Source: Hyphomicrobiales bacterium (GTDB lineage: Bacteria > Pseudomonadota > Alphaproteobacteria > Rhizobiales > Beijerinckiaceae). Taken from it: a stretch of 7,833 nucleotides of DNA. The notes under the pieces are model-generated. The model ran no database searches. It saw nothing but the letters and a program-made list of their open reading frames with translations, and was not told where the DNA came from. A program made the position numbers and the translations under genes. Of the stretch, positions 6,110 to 7,833 are shown piece after piece. The stretch spans positions 13,599-21,431 of the forward strand of contig PLUH01000134.1 of the NCBI GenBank assembly GCA_003164825.1, read 5' to 3'. Positions within the stretch are counted from its first letter, which is position 1. Each line of letters begins with the position of its first letter.

Positions 6110-6610
6110 CTAAAGCCGCGCCGCAAGCGCCGCGTAGACCGCGAGCGCAGCGCTGGCCAGAACGTTCCAGCCGGCCAGCGACAGTCCGGCAATCCGCAAC
6201 TGGACCTCGTCGCAGCGGACGACCTTGACCGAATCGAGCGACTTCACCAGGTCGTTCACGTCGAGCGATCCGGTCAGGCCGCCGGTGCAGGCGGTCGGTC
6301 CCGCCCACCAGTGGTATTCGACCCCGGCGTGGTAGGCGGCGAGCGCGGCGCTGGCGACAAAGGCCGCCGCCAGCAACGCGAACCCGGCCCGCGCCAGCCC
6401 ATGGGCCGAGCGGCTGGCGGCGAATGCGGTCAACACGGCGAGCGGCGCGGCGGCATAGAAGGCGTAGCGCTGGGTAAGGCAGAGCTCGCAGGGCTCATAG
6501 CCGAGCGCCTGAAAGATCCAGACCGCGGCGAGGATGGCGAGCGACGCCGCGGCGATCATGAGCGCCCTCGCCGCTTGCGAGGGCGGCAGGACGATCTCGG
6601 CCGGCGTCAT
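6110..6610 (-). CDS. dsbB: Disulfide bond formation protein B family
   Basis: The 166-residue inner-membrane protein has four hydrophobic segments (about 14-36, 48-65, 72-95, 139-162). The first periplasmic loop carries the redox pair PCELC (Cys41/Cys44) followed by QRYAFY, and the second loop the other pair, Cys108 and Cys133, spaced much as in E. coli DsbB (104 and 130). YHAGVEYHWWAGP (93-105) is typical of alphaproteobacterial members. The family reoxidises periplasmic DsbA and passes electrons to quinone, so substrate disulfides can form. All four catalytic cysteines are present. The Shine-Dalgarno before the ATG at 6610 is poor; the next Met (codon 18, at 6559) would remove most of the cytoplasmic N-terminus and part of helix 1, so 6610 is preferred. 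It lies 172 bases downstream of yqaA with an extragenic repeat between. No dsbA is visible in the window. Confidence 0.93.
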   Translation of the reverse strand: MTPAEIVLPPSQAARALMIAAASLAILAAVWIFQALGYEPCELCLTQRYAFYAAAPLAVLTAFAASRSAHGLARAGFALLAAAFVASAALAAYHAGVEYHWWAGPTACTGGLTGSLDVNDLVKSLDSVKVVRCDEVQLRIAGLSLAGWNVLASAALAVYAALAARL

Positions 6611-6644
6611 CCGAAGAACCGCGTGGGCGCCCCCGTGAGGCCGC

Positions 6645-6756
6645 TGTCACCCCCGCCAACCCGGGGGTCCACAGGCGCGAGGGAGAAAGAGTTCTCGACA
6701 ACATGCCGAATCGCAGCGGCGGTTTCTCTCGATGCCCGCCTGCGCGGGCATGACAA
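6645..6756. repeat. Extragenic palindromic repeat pair between yqaA and dsbB
   Basis: Two different hairpins face each other. The first is ACCCCCG (6649-6655) with CGGGGGT (6662-6668), a 7-bp stem; the second is ATGCCCGC (6732-6739) with GCGGGCAT (6744-6751), an 8-bp stem with a 4-base loop. The composite ends carry TGTCA (6645-6649) and TGACA (6751-6755) in inverted orientation, and GAGAAA/TTTCTC lie inside. The translations read 'PGLAGVT' and 'MPACAGMT', which recur across alphaproteobacterial intergenic regions. It may mark the 3' end of the yqaA mRNA or attenuate dsbB expression. Confidence 0.7.
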
Positions 6757-6782
6757 GGATAGGGCGGCTCGGTGATCTCTCA

Positions 6783-7364
6783 TCAGAAGACCTTGATCGC
6801 GATCACGAAACCGGCGACGACCAGCGCCGCGAATCCGCCGAGAACCGCGGCGAAATTGCGCTCCATCGCCGCGCGCAGCGGTTCGCCGAACCAGTGGAGG
6901 GCGCCCGCGACCATGAAGAACCGCGCCCCCCGCGTCACGATCGAAAGAGCGACGAACAGCGGAAAATTATAGCCGAGCAGGCCGCTCACGATCGTGACCA
7001 GTTTGTAGGGGATCGGCGTTAAGCCCTTGATCAGGATCACCAGCCACCCCCATTGGGCGTAGGTCTGTTTCAGCGCCTCCACTTTCGCGCCGTAGCCGTA
7101 GAGGTTGACGAGCCACTGGCCGACCGTGTCGAAGAGCATGGCCCCGATGGCGTAGCCGAGCATCCCGCCGATGACCGAGGCGACCGTGGCGATGAGCGCG
7201 TAGCGCCAGGCGCGCGCCGGTTTGGCGAGCGCCATCGGGGCGAGCAGCACGTCGGGCGGAATGGGAAAGAACGAACTCTCGGCGAAGGCGACCGCGGCAA
7301 GGGCGGCTTCCGCACGCGGACCCTCGGCAAGGGCTTTCAGTCGAGGGTAGAGCGAGTCGAACAT
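6783..7364 (-). CDS. yqaA: YqaA-family inner-membrane protein (DedA/VTT superfamily)
   Basis: The 193-residue protein has about five hydrophobic segments (20-48 with a re-entrant-like part, 54-80, 105-130, 133-157, 172-191). The superfamily signatures are present: ESSFFPIPPDVLLAP (29-43), GGMLGYAIG (66-74), GLTPIPYKLVTIVSGLLG (114-131) and TRGARFF (144-150). The acidic Glu29 and the arginines of the TRGARFF motif match residues important in DedA proteins. DedA/VTT proteins act in membrane lipid (undecaprenyl phosphate or phospholipid) translocation or proton-dependent homeostasis; what the YqaA branch does is not established, so no substrate is assigned. Length and motifs are complete. The Shine-Dalgarno is weak. 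dsbB follows on the same strand 172 bases downstream; the two are often neighbours in Hyphomicrobiales as I recall. Confidence 0.92.
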   Translation of the reverse strand: MFDSLYPRLKALAEGPRAEAALAAVAFAESSFFPIPPDVLLAPMALAKPARAWRYALIATVASVIGGMLGYAIGAMLFDTVGQWLVNLYGYGAKVEALKQTYAQWGWLVILIKGLTPIPYKLVTIVSGLLGYNFPLFVALSIVTRGARFFMVAGALHWFGEPLRAAMERNFAAVLGGFAALVVAGFVIAIKVF

Positions 7365-7391
7365 TGCGGAGCCCGGGTGTTGCGGCGCAAC

Positions 7392-7419
7392 ATATAAGCG
7401 AGTGCGATGATGGCGTCCA
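7392..7419 (-). promoter_or_regulatory. Predicted promoter of yqaA
   Basis: On the minus strand TGGACG (7419-7414) and TTATAT (7397-7392) are separated by 16 bases, placing transcription start about 20 bases before the ATG at 7364. The -10 is fair, the -35 matches 4 of 6 bases. Prediction by eye. Confidence 0.4.
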
Positions 7420-7491
7420 TGCGGCGCATCGGTTTCGATTCCCTCGCCGGCCTCGCGGCTTTTGGCTGGATCAATACGGCGCCGGCGCGCA

Positions 7492-7520
7492 TTGACCCTG
7501 CGCCGCCTCGCGTTCTATAT
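7492..7520 (+). promoter_or_regulatory. Sigma-70-type promoter of tRNA-Leu
   Basis: TTGACC (7492-7497) and CTATAT (7515-7520) are 17 bases apart and sit 22 bases before the tRNA 5' end. This is the strongest promoter match in the window and its position suits a stable RNA gene with a short leader. Between the -10 and the tRNA the sequence is very GC-rich. Confidence 0.75.
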
Positions 7521-7542
7521 CCCGCCGGCCGCATTGGCGCGG

Positions 7543-7627
7543 GCCCCTATGGCGGAACTGGTAGACGCGTCCGACTCAAAATCGGATTCCGCAAGGAGTG
7601 CTGGTTCGATTCCGGCTAGGGGCACCA
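7543..7627 (+). tRNA. tRNA-Leu (anticodon CAA)
   Basis: The 85-base cloverleaf has acceptor stem GCCCCTA (7543-7549) pairing with TAGGGGC (7617-7623), discriminator A7624 and encoded CCA (7625-7627). The anticodon stem TCCGA/TCGGA flanks the loop CTCAAAA, so the anticodon is CAA (7577-7579), reading UUG. The long variable arm (TCC-GCAA-GGA, from about 7588) marks a class II tRNA, as expected for leucine, and the T-arm is GCTGG-TTCGATT-CCGGC (7600-7616). All arms pair, with one G-U in the T stem, so the gene looks functional. The 3' end of such tRNAs is a common target of tyrosine integrases. Confidence 0.97.
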
Positions 7628-7629
7628 AG

Positions 7630-7833
7630 CTATGGCAGTTTTGTAAATTTTTTCTGAGGCTTATGAGTTCGTGTTAGTTCCCGGTCCCACATTTGGTCCC
7701 ACATCACGACAGGGGGCCACGACGGGCGCGACCCCGTAGCGGACCTCGCGGGCTCTTTGGAGACCGCTCTTTTGAGACTGGCCGGCGCTCGTCTGCGCAA
7801 GCGCTCACCATGCCATCCCGGCACGCCCTTGTC
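7630..7833 (-). other. Open minus-strand frame entering from the right edge, next to the tRNA
   Basis: On the minus strand one frame is open from the window edge to a TAG at 7632-7630, three bases from the tRNA CCA. It would be the last 67 residues of a protein ending VVMWDQMWDRELT...KPQKKFTKLP, basic and without a domain I recognise. A basic C-terminal tail beside a tRNA is compatible with a tyrosine integrase of an element inserted in the tRNA, but none of its catalytic motifs is in the window. The frame may equally be chance in GC-rich DNA, and a second frame is open over much of the same stretch. No other gene is visible in 7628-7833. Confidence 0.3.
7683..7704. repeat. 10-bp direct repeat GGTCCCACAT
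   Basis: GGTCCCACAT occurs at 7683-7692 and again at 7695-7704, separated by two bases (period 12). The identity is perfect. It lies 56 bases downstream of the tRNA and could be paired recombinase/excisionase arm sites, a coding repeat (MWDQ-MWDR on the minus strand) or chance duplication. Confidence 0.6.

Noticed and set aside
1..7833. CRISPR array, insertion sequence or defence gene cluster
   Set aside because: No regularly spaced repeat with unique spacers, transposase or nuclease-type domain is visible on either strand.

Overview
The window is GC-rich chromosomal DNA from an alphaproteobacterium, most likely of the Hyphomicrobiales (Rhizobiales). This rests on an RpoH-type sigma factor directly after rluD, a betaine-homocysteine methyltransferase of the alphaproteobacterial type, a neighbouring YqaA-DsbB pair, and extragenic palindromes whose translations read 'MAGLDPAIHA', 'MPACAGMT' and 'PGLAGVT', which are common as spurious ORFs in this group. 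The genus cannot be fixed from the sequence alone; a Methylocystis/Methylosinus-like or related genome is a guess.

Layout. Bases 1-67 (minus) hold the first 22 codons of argG, cut by the window edge. A 275-base divergent intergenic region follows, with two inverted copies of a 33-bp palindromic repeat and then an AT-richer promoter with dyad half-sites. The rest of the left half reads on the plus strand: an uncharacterised helix-turn-helix protein (343-912), a betaine/homocysteine S-methyltransferase (bmt, 1189-2178) overlapping by ATGA a 23S rRNA pseudouridine synthase (rluD, 2175-3266), the heat-shock sigma factor rpoH (3431-4336) and a secreted protein of unknown function, probably DUF2125-like (4462-5943). 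A terminator-like hairpin built from 21-22 bp tandem repeats closes this block (about 5979-6043). On the minus strand follow dsbB (6110-6610) and yqaA (6783-7364), separated by a second type of extragenic palindrome pair. A plus-strand tRNA-Leu(CAA) with its own sigma-70-type promoter lies at 7543-7627. The last 206 bases contain a 10-bp direct repeat and an open minus-strand frame running off the window; their setting next to a tRNA 3' end is compatible with the edge of an integrated element.

Functional logic. Most genes are housekeeping: arginine synthesis, methionine/methyl-group metabolism, ribosome modification, heat-shock transcription, envelope disulfide chemistry and a membrane protein of the DedA/VTT superfamily. 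Only bmt-rluD shows the tight spacing of an operon. I found no clear new multi-gene system. The least explained items are the helix-turn-helix protein with its dyad-rich promoter, the secreted protein after rpoH, and the tRNA flank.
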